From Prinia subflava (lineage: Eukaryota > Chordata > Aves > Passeriformes > Cisticolidae): DNA of 64,000 nt. Position numbers and translations under genes: made by a program. Positions 62,601-64,000 of the stretch are shown here, in pieces. The DNA lies in the NCBI RefSeq assembly GCF_021018805.1, contig NC_086247.1, positions 90,566,140 through 90,630,139 on the forward strand. The letters are read 5' to 3'. The notes under the pieces are model-generated. The model did no database searches and was not told where the DNA came from. It worked only from the letters and a program-made list of their open reading frames with translations. Each line of letters starts with the position of its first letter. Position 1 is the stretch's first letter.

Positions 62601-64000
62601 TTGCATGTAGCTGTTCTTTTAGAAGATTATTTTTCTTTATACAGGAACGTGTTAGTGGCTGCCATCAGATGGTTCCTACATCTATGGAAAGTCTGGGTTC
62701 TGGGTAGAGATGTTAAATGTGCTAAACAGTTTTCCTTCAGGCTAAATGATAGGAATATTTAAACATGTCTTTAGCTGCTTGCAGGAAAGTAATAATCAAG
62801 CAAAGGGAAAGCTTAGCAGAATCCAGCTACTCAGTCTGAGGGACCTGTTCCAAATGCAGCAGAAGAAATGTCAGGTAAGAAGCTGCAAGCATGGCTTAGG
62901 AGCAAGGGGGGAGTCAAGGCCCTTTGGCTCTTATGACTCACTGGCCAGGGATGCTTGGGCATGCTGAGCAACAAAAATGGCTGCTGTTGTTTGCTTGGTT
63001 TTTTTGCTTTGTGTGGTTATATGCTTTGCAAACAGCATTGCACAAAATACAGCTGCACTGAACACCTGTTCATGCCATCATCTTCTTCCTTCTCAGGGAT
63101 GTACCCCATGGCTAGAGCTGCACAAACAGCCTGGCAGGATACAGGTCTGCCACCAGGTCATGGCAAATCGTTCTGAGTGACAAAATGTTCTGCTTCTGAA
63201 AGATTTGAGATGCAATGGCCAGAGAAGCAACACAGTTAACTTCATTACCATTGGCACAGGAATGAAAATGACAGAGGCCTCTCTTTTCTCTTTAAAGAAG
63301 CAGCTGAGAAGCTTTGATGAAAGCGCATTTGTCACTTAGGAAAAGGACCAGATAGCATGGAGATCAGGTATATGGAGAATGGAGCACTTGTAAAGGCTGC
63401 ACAACTAGACAAGACATCTCTTTGCATTGCTGCAGTTCTTTCCAGGTATTTACTTGAGAAGTAGTTTGTGCAGTACTAAAGCCCAATGACTGCAAACAGG
63501 ATCTTACAAGCTTGGACCACTAATTATTCATGAGGAAGTTAAGAAGAAAAAAACTGAGCAGACCACGGGTGCCAGTAATCTTATTAAAACACAGCTAAAA
63601 AAAAAGTGCTCTTTTGTAATTATTTTATTAATAATAACATTTAAAAAAAAAAAACATTATTACAGCTGGGATAATAGCAGGGCTTTCCAGAGATATCAGT
63701 GGGAGCTGTGCATGATTCTGAGATGTGATGCTAATATATTGAATTAAAAATGCACTGGATTGCAACAACAGTGAACATTGTGCATACAGAAATAAAACCC
63801 AGTGGCAAGCTGTAACCTGTCTGCACCAAAGTCAGTGAGGAAAAGGCATGTTGTACTCTGTATTATTTGTAAAGTAGAACATGACTGAGCAATTAAAGCC
63901 TTGTGTCATAGTGAATACACGTAGAGAAAGCACCGCAACCTTGGTAATCTCTTCACACACTAGGTGCAATGAGCTACTTCGTGTGTGTGTCTTGTGCTAG
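56697..64000. other. Intergenic stretch, right end
   Basis: AT-rich non-coding DNA with no gene, CpG island or recognised mobile element. The plus-strand frames at 58931-59254 and 62746-63180 lack recognisable domains. A short run of A residues lies near 63643-63654 and a (TG)n tract at 63981-63990. Confidence 0.55.

Noticed and set aside
1..64000. CRISPR arrays, operons, tRNA or rRNA genes
   Set aside because: No regularly spaced direct repeats, prokaryotic gene organisation or recognisable tRNA/rRNA sequence was seen.

Overview
The window reads as nuclear DNA of a sauropsid, most likely a bird. It carries several CR1 LINE 3' ends (the dominant bird interspersed repeat), a long solo LTR, no mammalian SINEs, and mostly AT-rich non-coding DNA around one CpG-rich core at about 24.4-29.0 kb. 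It is not bacterial or viral: the long open frames are confined to CpG-rich DNA, where stop codons are rare by composition, and none elsewhere looks like a complete gene.

One gene is recognised with confidence. On the minus strand at 26851-26895 a 15-codon first coding exon (MSKERPKRNIIQKKY) is followed at once by a consensus GTAAGT donor. This is the N-terminus of JARID2, the Jumonji/ARID accessory subunit of PRC2. Its 5' leader and promoter lie to the right (26896 to about 27530), and positions 1-26850 are the 5' part of its large first intron. Exon 2 was not found. The leader has three upstream AUGs: an AUG-stop, a three-codon ORF, and a 15-codon ORF whose stop overlaps the JARID2 start (ATGA).

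Layout: 1-24244 is intron 1 with low-complexity tracts and one unidentified coding-like fragment at 798-1031. 24280-24412 is a CR1 end. 24420-25760 is an intronic CpG island with two perfect CREs (TGACGTCA) 77 bp apart. 25761-26844 is AT-rich intron. 26845-27530 holds exon 1 and leader. 27545-27681 is a composite alternating purine-pyrimidine tract. 27690-28980 is an upstream CpG island with a YY1 / ZNF143 / NF-Y-type module near 28.15-28.23 kb, a plausible start for a divergent plus-strand transcript, with three AATAAA hexamers near 29.03 kb. A CR1 end follows at 29118-29369. 29370-64000 looks intergenic upstream of JARID2: two more CR1 pieces, a 1368-bp solo LTR with a 5-bp target-site duplication at 55324-56691, G/T-rich tracts, and some segments that look like conserved non-coding elements by eye only.

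I found no undescribed multi-gene system. The parts most worth a second look are the regulatory architecture of the JARID2 5' end: stacked uORFs, the Z-DNA-prone tract, two separate CpG islands and the divergent promoter module.
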